From NCBI RefSeq assembly GCF_003116095.1, contig NZ_LGRA01000004.1, positions 28,225 through 92,224 on the forward strand: a DNA stretch of 64,000 bases, in the 5' to 3' direction. The notes beneath the pieces were generated by a model. The model made no database searches and was not told where the DNA came from. It worked only from the letters and a program-made list of their open reading frames with translations. This document shows positions 17,125 to 26,722 of this stretch, piece by piece. Origin of the DNA: Azospirillum sp. TSO35-2. GTDB lineage: Bacteria > Pseudomonadota > Alphaproteobacteria > Azospirillales > Azospirillaceae. The first letter of the stretch is position 1; each line of letters starts with the position of its first letter. A program made the position numbers and the translations under genes.

Positions 17125-19236
17125 TCAGGGGTGTCTCTTGTTGCCGTTCCTCTCCGTTGGTGCGGCGAGTCCGGCGATATCATCCAGTACGGTCCGATTA
17201 TGCTCGATCATCGCGCTCCGCAGACGCTTGGCACCGGCCACCAGCGCTGTGTGATCGGCGGTGGTTATGATGTCGGCAAGCCGGTTTCGATCCGCATGCG
17301 AGACGACGAGGCCCGCGCCGTAGCGTCGGACCAGATCGGCCATGCTTTCCCAGCCCTCATCCAGGATCTGTGGTAAGCCGGCGAAGACATAGCCGGTGAA
17401 ACGCTGACCGACGATGATGCGGGCGTCCGGATTGTCCTCCTGCGTGGCATCGCGGTAAAGCCAGCCATAATCGAATTGACCGGTCAGTTCGATCAACGCC
17501 TCATAGGCGACGCAGCGATGATAGCGCAGAGCGGGGCTGGAAAAGCGTTCCATATAGCCACGGAACAGATGGTCCATCGCGCTCCCCTCATGAAGATAGT
17601 TGTAGAGCGCAATCTCGAAGCGGCCGGTCGCCGCGAGCGCTTCCAGCAGGGGAAGGAAGTTGTAGTCGCAGAGGCTGACGTCCAAAAGCTCCGGCCTCGG
17701 CAGAATGCCGGCATAGAGTATGCGGATGGGACGTCCCGGCGAAGGGGGGAGCCGTGATGGTGGCTGGGGTGCTTGGCCGGCATAGAAGATGCGGTATGGC
17801 GCGGTGAACCGCTCAAGAAACGGCTGCCAGGACGGACCGGCACGCTTGGAAACGATCAGGTCGCTGTGATGCATGCTGTGCTGTTCGGCTGCTCTGCATG
17901 CGGCGATCGCTTCCGGCGACCGCTCCATCCAGCCGAAAAGCATCTGGTCGCTCAGCAGGCTGGCGAAATCGTACAACTCATGGATCAGGCGGGCTTGCGG
18001 AGCCATGCGGCGGATGACGTAGCCCAGCAGGTTGCTTCCGACGTGGGTCCGCAGATAGATGGTCGCCGGGCGGACATGTCGGATCACGGCGTCCAGCAAG
18101 CCATAGGAATGCCGAAGGTCGACGGTGCGGTAGGTCCGGCTGGCGACGAAGGGGTCGGTGGGGTCGAAATGCAGCTTGGCTGTTTGGCCGGGGGGAAGCG
18201 CTTCGGCCAGTTCGGCGTCCGAAACGATGCCCCATTTCGCCGATCCGATGACCAGATTGCGGACCCCGCCATCCAGTGCGGCAAGCGCGGTGTCGATGGA
18301 CGGGGCGAGCACCTGGGCGAGATAGGCGGGGCTGGAATAGACCTGGAATAGCCGATCCAATGGCACGCCGTGGCGCAGCAATGCCTCGACCATGTCCATT
18401 TCCCAGACCGGATGGGCAACGACGACATGGTCCACATCGGCCTGCAGCGCTGAGCGGGGGGGCTGCAGCGGGTGGCGGCAGAACGTTCCCGTGCCGGAAG
18501 CGTTGCGGTCGAGCACGGCCAGGATCGTGATGTCGACCCGGCTGGCGAGGACATCGAGCAAGCGCGCCGTGTGGGTGCCGGCTCCATAGATCATGATCCG
18601 GCCGGCCGGAAGATGGTCCTGCACGAAGCGCAGGGCTGCCTGTTCGTCGCGTGGCGCCCATTGAGCGGTCACGGTTTGATGGACATGGGCGTCCAGGCCG
18701 ATCAGATCCTCGCCGGCTTCCGATGCTCCCTGCGCCCCGCTTTCGTATTTCAGACGGGTGACTGTCGGGCGTGGCGGCGTGCGCCGGATCCCGCCATTCC
18801 CGTCCCTGTAGACGATGCCCATGACGCCTGCTGGGCTCTGGTTCTGGACCAAGGCGTCGCAGACCTCGACAATGGCCTCCTCACCCACGCCGACGATCTT
18901 GATGTCCGCCCCGTCAGGGTCCGGAGCGCCTGTCCGGACGTCGTCGGAGCAAGCGATGCCAACGATGTCGGGCCTGACCTGCCGAGCCGCCCGGAAGACT
19001 GTCCGGGTGAGAAACGGCGGCAGCCGGGCGGCGATGGCGCAGACGTCGGGCATCGTGGCGCGGACCGTCCGCGCCACCATCTCCGAAGCGTCGGCCTCAT
19101 GCCCAAGGTCGAGACAGAAAACCCGGTGCCCGGCCCCCTTCAGGGCGCAGGCCAGAAGCCCGATGTTCGAGTGGGTTGCGTGGAACGGCCCTCCTGAACC
19201 CTCCCCGACTTCTGCTGTTACGATCAGGACCCGCAT
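17125..19236 (-). CDS. Mosaic protein: B12-binding-like domain, Rossmann module, glycosyltransferase
   Basis: About 703 residues from MRVLIVTAEVGEGSGG, chosen because the paralogue upstream starts MRVLIVAPKF; a GTG 33 bases earlier is possible. Residues 1-160 match the N-terminal B12-binding-like domain of radical SAM proteins (IVGVGEEAIVEVCDALV, GVMGIVYRDGNG), but no CxxxCxxC follows: the radical SAM domain is absent. Residues about 197-305 are a Rossmann-like module (GRIMIYGAGTHTARLLDVL, VLDRNASGTG, VVVAHPVWEMDMVEALL). The rest is a GT-B-like glycosyltransferase with IHELYDFASLL, SKRAGPSW and GYVFAGLPQILDEG. It lies 36 bases after the related radical SAM gene. The first domain may be structural, since the cluster chemistry is lost. 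Confidence 0.7.
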   Translation of the reverse strand: MRVLIVTAEVGEGSGGPFHATHSNIGLLACALKGAGHRVFCLDLGHEADASEMVARTVRATMPDVCAIAARLPPFLTRTVFRAARQVRPDIVGIACSDDVRTGAPDPDGADIKIVGVGEEAIVEVCDALVQNQSPAGVMGIVYRDGNGGIRRTPPRPTVTRLKYESGAQGASEAGEDLIGLDAHVHQTVTAQWAPRDEQAALRFVQDHLPAGRIMIYGAGTHTARLLDVLASRVDITILAVLDRNASGTGTFCRHPLQPPRSALQADVDHVVVAHPVWEMDMVEALLRHGVPLDRLFQVYSSPAYLAQVLAPSIDTALAALDGGVRNLVIGSAKWGIVSDAELAEALPPGQTAKLHFDPTDPFVASRTYRTVDLRHSYGLLDAVIRHVRPATIYLRTHVGSNLLGYVIRRMAPQARLIHELYDFASLLSDQMLFGWMERSPEAIAACRAAEQHSMHHSDLIVSKRAGPSWQPFLERFTAPYRIFYAGQAPQPPSRLPPSPGRPIRILYAGILPRPELLDVSLCDYNFLPLLEALAATGRFEIALYNYLHEGSAMDHLFRGYMERFSSPALRYHRCVAYEALIELTGQFDYGWLYRDATQEDNPDARIIVGQRFTGYVFAGLPQILDEGWESMADLVRRYGAGLVVSHADRNRLADIITTADHTALVAGAKRLRSAMIEHNRTVLDDIAGLAAPTERNGNKRHP

Positions 19237-19272
19237 CGCCGTCTGGGCTTCGTCATGTCTCCTTGTCACGGG

Positions 19273-21765
19273 TCAGGCTGAAAGCCTTTCCTTGGCCTTG
19301 CTGGTGTAGGCGGCGAAATCGGGATTGGAATAGACGGAGAACAGCTTTTCTGTCGCCATTCCATGGCTGAGCAGGACTTCGATCATGTCCATTTCCCAAA
19401 GCGGGTGAGCCACGACGATCCAATCCGCCTCGCCGGTCACGGCCCAATTGGGCGGACGCAGGGCGCAGCCCCGGAATTCGCCGGTGAGGGAGGCGTTCCG
19501 GTCGAGCACCGTGGTTACGGAGACGTCGGGCCTCTGCTGTGCCAAGGCATCCATCAACCGCGCCGTGTGCGTTCCCGCGCCATACACCATGATGCGGCCG
19601 GCGGGAAGGCTGGTGCAGACGAAGTCGATGGCGGAGGCCTCGTCGTGCTGTGCGGCCTTGGGATGGGACAGATGCCCGCCGGGATAACGGTGAACCGTAT
19701 AGTCGCCGTTCTCATGCCTTTTCTGCAGAGCCTTCACCTCCAGCGCGGCGATGTCCGGGAACTCGGTCTCTCCCTTGCGCTTGCCGCCACACCCGCTGAC
19801 CTCGTTCTCCAGACGGCGTGGCGGCGGAGTTTCTGAGTAGGAGGTGCAATAGGTGGCGTATTCCTTCTCGGTCCAACCCTCGGCTTCCAGCGCGGCAAGC
19901 TTGCGCGCGGCTTCGGCATTTTCCGGGTCGAGCAGAAGCGCTTGCCGATAGTGCAGCAGGGCCAGACCGATCGACCGTTCCTGAACCATCAGGTCGGCGA
20001 AGAGCACATGGCATTGCGGTTCGTAGGGGTTCTCCTGAACGGCCGCTCCGTAATGGCGGACCGCCATCGGGCGGTCGCCGGCCGCAGCGTAATGGCGCCC
20101 CAGCTCGGTCTGGGCCGGCCAGTACCAGGAGCCGCGCGTGATGATCTGCTGCAGGGCCGCCACGGCCGCCTTCTGGTCCCCGGCATCAATGAGGGATTTC
20201 GCCTGGGCGAAGAGCCCGTCGAGTTCGGCGAGCACGTAATGATCTTCGAACTTGACGCGATTTGCGTTCTCGATGTCGAAACGGCTCAGGCAACCGCGGC
20301 AGGTCAGGCGCAAGGAATTCTTGAACTCGGACGCGTTGAGCAGGACGCCCCGATAATCGTTGTGATGCTGGCATCGCGGGCAGTCCCAAGCAATGCGATG
20401 CAACTCCTTGCGAATCGGATCGGGTTCCGGTTCCTTCTCGAAGATGGTGGCCTTGACAAGGTTGAGGAGCGAGGATTGCGCGGTCCATATCTTCGTCGAC
20501 AGGATGCTGAGATCCTCGTCGTTCATCTTCGAGATGTTCAGATCGACGAACTGGCTCTCAATATATCCAACGCGGTTGGTGATCAGGCCGTCGCGCACCG
20601 CTTCGATGTAATCGGGGCTTCCAGGATAGACCTGGAGGCGGTTGATGTTGACCATGTAATGCCGATTGTTTGCCCACCAATCGAGAGATTCATTGGCGGT
20701 TTCCAGCGTTTCGTTGGTGTCGCCAAAAATAAGGTTCCCCTGGATTCCGATCTTCTTATTGTAGGTGGACTCCATCACCAGGGAAATTCGCTCCTTTTTC
20801 GACTTCTTCTTCATGCTTATGAGGATGTCTTGGCTCATGCTCTCGATGCCGTAGCTGATATACGTGCAGCCGGCATCCTTCATCGCATCGAGAATATAAT
20901 TGTCTGCGACATTCACATGGAGCTGGACCATCCATTGCAGCTTGTAGGGCTTGATCCGTTCACAGAATTCCAGAAGTCGTTGACGCTTGAGCGAGAACAG
21001 CTCGTCGATCACCGCGACCATGTTGATGCGGTATCGGGCCACCAGATGATCAAGTTCCGCGAAGAAGTCGTCGAGGGGACGCTCCCGGTAAACCTTGCCG
21101 GTGGGGTGGAAGCAAAAGGTGCAGCGGTAAGGGCAGGAACGGCTGGTGATCATGTCCACGGAGCGTGGACGGTCCATGGTGTGGAAGAAGTAATTGTCCG
21201 TGGGGCGTTGAAGGTCGATGATCTCGCCGAAGCCGAAGCCTTCGTAATCCGGCCAAGCCACGCTTCCCAGATCCATGATTGCCGGGCGCGGGATGGTGCG
21301 GCGGGCGGTGCCTTGCGCGTCCTTATAGACGATTCCCATGACGCCGGACAGATCCCGTCCGGTTTCCAGGGCGTCGCACAGATCAACGATGGTCTCCTCG
21401 CCTTCGCCGATGACGCCGGCATCGATGTCCATCACCATCGGGCCGGCTTCGGGGTCGCTGCTCAGGCAACCGCCGCCGGCGATGTTGATGATGGTGGGCT
21501 TCGCGCGGCGGGCGGCGGCAAAGATGTCCCGGACCTTTGGCAGGAAAGGCGACAGGCCGCCGGTGGCGCAGACGTCGGGGTTGATGGCGCGGACCGTCTG
21601 CTCGACCAGCATCACCGGATCCTCACGGAACTGGTTGCAATTCAAGCAATGAACCTCATGACCCGCCCGCTTCAAGGCCGAGGAAATGTAGCCGAGGCCG
21701 AGAGGGAATTGATAGAAGTCTCCGGGAGACTCCGTGAACTTCGGCGCAACGATTAGTACCCTCAT
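19273..21765 (-). CDS. B12-binding radical SAM protein with TPR and Rossmann domains
   Basis: About 830 residues from MRVLIVAPKFTESPGDF, preceded by GGAGGC. Residues 1-160: cobalamin-binding-type domain (FPLGLGYISSALKRAGHEVH, VIGEGEETIVDLCDAL). Residues about 205-430: radical SAM domain with CPYRCTFC at 211-218. A zinc-ribbon-like pair follows (CPRCQHHNDY, CRGC). Then TPR-like helices (about 530-630: YWPAQTELGRHYAAAGDRPM, LLHYRQALLLDPENAEAARK). The last about 110 residues repeat the Rossmann module of the neighbour (GRIMVYGAGTHTARLMDAL). B12-radical SAM enzymes often methylate unreactive carbons or rearrange rings. It is upstream of, and probably co-transcribed with, the B12-like/glycosyltransferase gene. 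Confidence 0.8.
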   Translation of the reverse strand: MRVLIVAPKFTESPGDFYQFPLGLGYISSALKRAGHEVHCLNCNQFREDPVMLVEQTVRAINPDVCATGGLSPFLPKVRDIFAAARRAKPTIINIAGGGCLSSDPEAGPMVMDIDAGVIGEGEETIVDLCDALETGRDLSGVMGIVYKDAQGTARRTIPRPAIMDLGSVAWPDYEGFGFGEIIDLQRPTDNYFFHTMDRPRSVDMITSRSCPYRCTFCFHPTGKVYRERPLDDFFAELDHLVARYRINMVAVIDELFSLKRQRLLEFCERIKPYKLQWMVQLHVNVADNYILDAMKDAGCTYISYGIESMSQDILISMKKKSKKERISLVMESTYNKKIGIQGNLIFGDTNETLETANESLDWWANNRHYMVNINRLQVYPGSPDYIEAVRDGLITNRVGYIESQFVDLNISKMNDEDLSILSTKIWTAQSSLLNLVKATIFEKEPEPDPIRKELHRIAWDCPRCQHHNDYRGVLLNASEFKNSLRLTCRGCLSRFDIENANRVKFEDHYVLAELDGLFAQAKSLIDAGDQKAAVAALQQIITRGSWYWPAQTELGRHYAAAGDRPMAVRHYGAAVQENPYEPQCHVLFADLMVQERSIGLALLHYRQALLLDPENAEAARKLAALEAEGWTEKEYATYCTSYSETPPPRRLENEVSGCGGKRKGETEFPDIAALEVKALQKRHENGDYTVHRYPGGHLSHPKAAQHDEASAIDFVCTSLPAGRIMVYGAGTHTARLMDALAQQRPDVSVTTVLDRNASLTGEFRGCALRPPNWAVTGEADWIVVAHPLWEMDMIEVLLSHGMATEKLFSVYSNPDFAAYTSKAKERLSA

Positions 21766-22019
21766 GGTCTTGAAGCCTCCTAGCGTTGACGCCCATCGCA
21801 CCTTCGACGATGTTCGCGTCCCACCTCTTCCGCCAACAGATATAACATTCTTACAATGATTCGGTTGTTGCCTGCTGCAGGACCACACCAAAATCTTTGC
21901 AAAAGCGACTCGAATGATCGGAATTTTTTAACACGTGCTCTATCTCATGTCCAGAACCAGCGCCAAGCTTTGCGATGCGTACTCGGGACATCGTGAGTGA
22001 ACCGCATAAGACCTATCAA
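21766..22019. other. Gap upstream of the B12-radical SAM gene
   Basis: A 254-base gap between two minus-strand genes, clearly lower in GC than its surroundings. It probably holds the promoter of the radical SAM / mosaic gene pair. I see no strong hairpin or RNA gene in it. Confidence 0.35.
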
Positions 22020-23693
22020 TTATAGGGTCATTTCTCTTGAAGGATTGTTGCCCGCTTTGTCGACAAGCTGGCAAAGCAACTCTTTGGTCATCTCATTGTG
22101 TCGCCACATATGTTCGCGCAGCCGCACGGTTCCACGCAGCAGAGCTTGGTAGTCGCACTCCCGGATGGCGCGCAGCACCTTGTCGGGATCGGCGTCCTCC
22201 ACCACCAAGCCGGCCCCGTACTCCGCGACCAGATCGGCGATGAAATGCCATTCGGCATCGACGATCGTTGGCAACCCTCCATAGACATAGGCGCTGAAGC
22301 GGTTGCAGATCACCACCTGCTGATCGGCCAAATCCTGCTCGCGCGGAGGAAGGCAGAGCCAGCCGAAGTGGTATTTCTGCATCCGGTGGATCAAATTGTC
22401 GAATGGAATGCGCCGATGGTAGGTCATCGGCGGGCTGGGATAGCGCTCCATATAGTTGCGGAAGGTGGGATCATTTATCTCGTAGGCATGGCTTGAATTG
22501 AAAATATCGATGGTGACATTTGACTTCTGGGTTATTTCTTCCATGAGAGGAAGGAAATTGTAATCCGACCGCATATAAATATGGAAATGAGGCGGGACTT
22601 GAGCCCCGGCATAGAGGATGTGGACCGGGCCATCTCCAGGGCTTTCGCGCGTCGATTCATCCCAATCCACGCTTCCTTTGGACCCGATCCCCGGATAAAC
22701 GAACAGATAGGGGGAGTAGAAGCTCTCGCATGCCCTGTTCCATTCGCGTCCGGCGCGCTTGGAGACGATCATCTGAGAATACCGGCAGCTGAAGTAATTG
22801 GACAGCCGCATCAACTCGATCAGCCTGTCGCTGGCGTTGATTCCCAGTTTGATCCAGTCTTCCGGAATCAGCGGGAAGAAGTCATAAATCTCGTGGATCA
22901 GCTGTGTGTCCGGGACGGCGCGACGAATCGGAAAATAGAAGAGCTCGAATTCCTGGGCGGTGCTCAGATAGACGGTCTTGGGGCGCAACGCCTTTACGAT
23001 GCGGGCGGCCAAGGCCGCGCATCCCTGAGCGTCGATGGTCCAGAACGGACTGATGGCGACCGTCGATTTGGCCGGGCCAATGTGGATGACCAACGTGGTT
23101 TCAGGAGGAAACAATTCAACCAGCACCGAGTCCGGGACGACCTCGTGAATGCCTGAACGCACGATGACGTGATCAAATCGCCGGCCATCGAGACGCCTTT
23201 CGATTCTGGAGAACTGTTCAGCGACGGCCGTGGCTATGAAACCGGGATCGGAGTAGATCGTATGGATTTTGGCGGCCGGCACGCCCAACTGCCGCAACCG
23301 GTCGACCATCGTGGCTTCGATCCGCTGGTAGGAAATCAGGACATAGTCGAAATCCAGCTCCACGATCCGCTCAGGCGCGAGAACCTCATAGCCGTGGAAC
23401 GTCTTCAGCCGGTCGGCGTCGCGATCGAGGAAGCCCAGGACTTCCAGGTCATCGCGGTGGGTCAGGATGTCGACGATGTTTTCCGAGTGCAGCCCGGCGC
23501 CGTAGACGTAGATGCGGCCGGGCGGCAGGTGGTTTCGGATAAACTGCCGGGCGATGCCTATGTCGCGCGGACCGCCAAAATACTCCTCCACCTCATCGGC
23601 CAGTTCCAGTGTCTGGCGCGCGTGGTCGGAGCTGAGCAACGGCCTGACCACGCTCCAGAAGTCATCCGGGAAAGACAAGGTGTCAAGCTCCAT
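22020..23693 (-). CDS. Rossmann module fused to glycosyltransferase
   Basis: About 557 residues if it starts at MELDTLSFPDDFW; the frame is open 192 bases further upstream and the true start is uncertain, as no good ribosome-binding site is seen. Residues about 44-151 carry the same Rossmann-like module as the two genes downstream (GRIYVYGAGLHSENIVDIL, FLDRDADRLKTF, IYSDPGFIATA). The remainder is the GT-B-like domain of this cluster: IHEIYDFFPLIPEDW, SKRAGREWNRACESF, YAGAQVPPHF and NRFSAYVYGGLPTIVD. There is no B12-like domain. It is transcribed away from the carbamoyltransferase gene and towards the mosaic pair, after a 254-base gap. Role: transfer of a sugar to a glycan or protein, inferred. 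Confidence 0.75.
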   Translation of the reverse strand: MELDTLSFPDDFWSVVRPLLSSDHARQTLELADEVEEYFGGPRDIGIARQFIRNHLPPGRIYVYGAGLHSENIVDILTHRDDLEVLGFLDRDADRLKTFHGYEVLAPERIVELDFDYVLISYQRIEATMVDRLRQLGVPAAKIHTIYSDPGFIATAVAEQFSRIERRLDGRRFDHVIVRSGIHEVVPDSVLVELFPPETTLVIHIGPAKSTVAISPFWTIDAQGCAALAARIVKALRPKTVYLSTAQEFELFYFPIRRAVPDTQLIHEIYDFFPLIPEDWIKLGINASDRLIELMRLSNYFSCRYSQMIVSKRAGREWNRACESFYSPYLFVYPGIGSKGSVDWDESTRESPGDGPVHILYAGAQVPPHFHIYMRSDYNFLPLMEEITQKSNVTIDIFNSSHAYEINDPTFRNYMERYPSPPMTYHRRIPFDNLIHRMQKYHFGWLCLPPREQDLADQQVVICNRFSAYVYGGLPTIVDAEWHFIADLVAEYGAGLVVEDADPDKVLRAIRECDYQALLRGTVRLREHMWRHNEMTKELLCQLVDKAGNNPSREMTL

Positions 23694-23935
23694 CTTGAGT
23701 TGATCCGACAGGCAAGCAACGTCCGCAACAGGGGGATCCTGGCGGCGAAAGGCTAAGCAATTCCTAATGCCAAGTCTCCGTTCCGGCGCCGGCCCGCTCC
23801 TTCGGGCCGGGGGCGTGCCGGCGTCGCCGCGTGAATTAAGAATCCTTGAACACTTGCGCGCGAAGGTCGGATAACGTTTCGCCACGGCCCTTCCCCGGCA
23901 CGGCGCCTGGACTGGGACGGCACGAGGAGAAAGCG

Positions 23936-25642
23936 TTGATCGTCATTGGCATTCACAACACCGGAATATTGAGTTCGGCCGCGTTGGTGGTCGATGGAAA
24001 GCTCGCTTTCGGGTGTGCCGAGGAGCGCCTCGATCGACGCAAGCACTCCAAGTATTTTCCTCATCAGGCGATCGGGAAGGCATTGGACTGGCAGGGATTG
24101 ACGCTGGCTGATGTCGATGTCTTCGCCATAGGCTGGAATCCGGCGATCAACGTGGCGGGGCGCTATCGTGCCGGCTTCTCCGAATGGCCTGCCTATCCGG
24201 GGGAACGGTTTTCCGCCAACCCCAATCATCTGCTGCCGCGGTTGGGTGGGGCGCCCCATGTCGCCACCGATCAGATCTTCCATCGCGAAGATGGCAAACC
24301 GGTTCAACTGACATACGTCTCCCATCATCTGGCCCACATGACGGGCGCCTATTGCCTTTCGGGGTTCGAGGAATCGGCGCTGTTCTCGTGCGACGGCTAT
24401 GGTGAGCGGGACACGACCGTATGGGCCGTGGGACGCGGCACCGACATCCGCATCCTCAAGAGGATCGAATTTCCTCATTCGGTGGGCGGCTTCTATTCGG
24501 CGATCACGGAGTTCCTCGGATTCCGGCCGGACCTGGACGAATGGAAGGTGATGGGGGCGGCGGCCTATGGCGACCCGGAGCCTTACCGCACGGCGATGGA
24601 AAGCATGATCCGGTTGGTCCCGGATGGAGGATTCCACCTCGATCTGGACTATTTCGATCACTTCAACTTTGACACGCCCGGATATCTGACACCGGCGGCG
24701 CACCGGCTTCTGGGGCGGCCCCGGCACAGCGGCGAGGCGATGGAACAGCGCCATTTCGACATCGCCGCCGCCGCCCAGGCCCGGCTGGAGGAGGTTCTGC
24801 GCTGGGCGTTGGACTGGTTGCGCAAGGAGACCGGCTGTCCCCGGCTTTGCCTGTCCGGCGGCGTCGCCATGAATTCCCTGTTCAATGGCCGCCTGTCGCT
24901 GGACGGACCGTTCGACGACGTTTTCGTGCCCTTTTCACCGGATGACAGCGGGAACAGCATCGGAGCGGCGTTGTGGGCCGCCCAACGCGCGGGCGACCCG
25001 GTTCGCAACCAGACGCTCACGCCGTTTCTTGGCGGTTCCTACGATGATGAGGCGATCGCCGGTGCCATCGAGCGCTGCGGCTTGGCGGCGACCCGGATCG
25101 ACGACCCTGCCGCGACCGCCGCGGATCTGCTGGCGGCCGGAAAAATCGTCGGATGGTTTCAGGGCCGAATGGAGTTCGGGCAGCGCGCACTGGGCGGGCG
25201 ATCGATCCTGGCCTCCCCGCGCGACCCGGACATGAAGGACAGGCTCAATTCCGCCGTGAAATTCCGCGAAGGGTTTCGCCCGTTCGCGCCGGCGGTACGG
25301 GCGGAGGATGTTGGCCGGTTCTTCGAGGCGCCGGCCGGAGCCCGTGTTCCCTTCATGGAAAAGGTGCTGCCGATCAGGGCCGAGCGGCGGCAGGACATTC
25401 CGGCTGTTGTCCATGCCGATGGAAGCGGGCGTGTGCAGACGGTCGAACGGAGCGTCCAACCCCTTTTCCATGACCTGATTTCGGCTTTCGGTGCATTGAC
25501 CGGGGTTCCGGTCCTCGTCAACACCTCATTCAACCTGAATGGGGAACCGATCGTCGAATCGCCGGCCGATGCCATCCGAACCTATGCGACGTCGGGAATG
25601 GATGCGCTCATGCTCGGCCGTCATCTGTTGTCGAAGCGCTAG
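23936..25642 (+). CDS. NodU/CmcH-family carbamoyltransferase
   Basis: 568 residues with a likely TTG start at 23936, directly preceded by GAGGAGAAAGCG; the conserved start of the fold, IVIGIHNTGILSSAALVVDG, follows at once. N-terminal ASKHA/Kae1-like domain: CAEERLDRRKHSKYFP, SHHLAHMTGAYCLSGFEESA and FSCDGYGERDTTVW. The C-terminal domain carries GWFQGRMEFGQRALGGRSIL, KFREGFRPFAPAV and LVNTSFNLNGEPIVE, typical of NodU, CmcH, TobZ and SxtI. These enzymes use carbamoyl phosphate and ATP to O-carbamoylate sugars or natural products. It is first in an operon with a FemAB-like acyltransferase (9-base gap) and a glycosyltransferase. Confidence 0.9.
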   Translation: MIVIGIHNTGILSSAALVVDGKLAFGCAEERLDRRKHSKYFPHQAIGKALDWQGLTLADVDVFAIGWNPAINVAGRYRAGFSEWPAYPGERFSANPNHLLPRLGGAPHVATDQIFHREDGKPVQLTYVSHHLAHMTGAYCLSGFEESALFSCDGYGERDTTVWAVGRGTDIRILKRIEFPHSVGGFYSAITEFLGFRPDLDEWKVMGAAAYGDPEPYRTAMESMIRLVPDGGFHLDLDYFDHFNFDTPGYLTPAAHRLLGRPRHSGEAMEQRHFDIAAAAQARLEEVLRWALDWLRKETGCPRLCLSGGVAMNSLFNGRLSLDGPFDDVFVPFSPDDSGNSIGAALWAAQRAGDPVRNQTLTPFLGGSYDDEAIAGAIERCGLAATRIDDPAATAADLLAAGKIVGWFQGRMEFGQRALGGRSILASPRDPDMKDRLNSAVKFREGFRPFAPAVRAEDVGRFFEAPAGARVPFMEKVLPIRAERRQDIPAVVHADGSGRVQTVERSVQPLFHDLISAFGALTGVPVLVNTSFNLNGEPIVESPADAIRTYATSGMDALMLGRHLLSKR

Positions 25643-25651
25643 GGGACGGCG

Positions 25652-26722
25652 ATGGAGCGGGTGAGCATCCATACGCTGGACGATACGGCCGCGTGGTCGG
25701 CCGGCCTTGAACGGATACCCAACAAGGATTTGACGCATTACCCCCGGTTCAGCCGCATCTACCAGGAAAAAGGGGACGGTTTGGCCGAGTGTTTCCAGTA
25801 TCAGGCGAATGACCTGATCGTGCTCTATCCATACATCCGGCGGCCTCTGGCCGAGTTGTCCTTTCTCGGGGAGTCCTGGGCCGGCCGCTATGATCTGGTG
25901 ACGCCCTACTGTTATGGCGGCTATGTCCATAATGCCGGGGATGAGCGTGCGCCCGGCCTGATCCGGGATTTCCGTGCCGCCTTCTCCAGCCATTGCCGCG
26001 AAACCGGCGTGGTGTCCGAATTCATCCGTTTCCATCCCATGCTGCAGAACCACCGGCATGGGGAGGGGTGCTTCGACCGGCTGTATCTGCACCAGAACAA
26101 TGTTCTGATGGACCTCCGCGTTGACGAGGCGGAGCGGGTGCAGGGTTACCGGGAAAGCTACATCCACTGCATTCGCAAGGCCTCGGCGGCTGGACTGCGC
26201 CTGGAACTCGACCGTGAGCACAATCTGGTCGATGTCTTTGCGGAACTCTACCGCCGCACGATGGAGCGGCATAACCAGACCGGCTATCTGAACCTGCCGC
26301 ACTCTTATTTCCTCAGGCTTTTCGAAAACCTGCGGGATGATATTCTTCTGTTTGTCGTGCGCGATGGCGATGACATTGCCGCGGCATCGATTTTCCTCCG
26401 CCACGGCGATGTGCTCGATTATTTCCTGAGCGCGTCGGATCTGCGGTCGCTGGGCAAGCATCCCAACCATTTCATGATCCACGAAGTGGCGTCCTGGGCT
26501 CATGACCAGGGATACCGGCACCTGCATCTGGGTGGCGGCCGGGCCTCGCTGGTGTTTTTCAAACAGGGTTTTTCCAAAGGGACCTGTCCCTATCACATCG
26601 TCCACCATGTGCATGACCAGGAAGCCTACCGGCGTGCCACGGAAGCCCGTAGAACCGCGCTTCCTCCGGTTGCGGAGGGCGGAACGGGCTTTTTCCCAAC
26701 CTATCGAGAGGGGCTTGCATGA
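25652..26722 (+). CDS. FemAB/GNAT-like N-acyltransferase
   Basis: 356 residues resembling the FemAB-related, double-GNAT acyltransferases of exopolysaccharide and lipopolysaccharide loci. Visible features: LTHYPRFSRIYQEKGDGLAE, GYVHNAGDE, FIRFHPMLQNH, YIHCIRKASAAGLRLELD (the helical arm region), ELYRRTMERHNQTGYLNLPH, and the last GNAT strand segment YRHLHLGGGRASLVFFKQGF. These enzymes transfer an aminoacyl or acyl group to an amine. It starts 9 bases after the carbamoyltransferase and overlaps the glycosyltransferase gene by ATGA, so the three are tightly coupled. Role in this island: N-acylation of an amino sugar or peptide stem (inferred). Confidence 0.82.
   Translation: MERVSIHTLDDTAAWSAGLERIPNKDLTHYPRFSRIYQEKGDGLAECFQYQANDLIVLYPYIRRPLAELSFLGESWAGRYDLVTPYCYGGYVHNAGDERAPGLIRDFRAAFSSHCRETGVVSEFIRFHPMLQNHRHGEGCFDRLYLHQNNVLMDLRVDEAERVQGYRESYIHCIRKASAAGLRLELDREHNLVDVFAELYRRTMERHNQTGYLNLPHSYFLRLFENLRDDILLFVVRDGDDIAAASIFLRHGDVLDYFLSASDLRSLGKHPNHFMIHEVASWAHDQGYRHLHLGGGRASLVFFKQGFSKGTCPYHIVHHVHDQEAYRRATEARRTALPPVAEGGTGFFPTYREGLA

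Noticed and set aside
16184..17254. Alternative plus-strand frame (356 codons) inside the ketoacyl synthase gene
   Set aside because: Arg/Gly-rich out-of-frame shadow; the true frame has the Cys-His-Asn triad.
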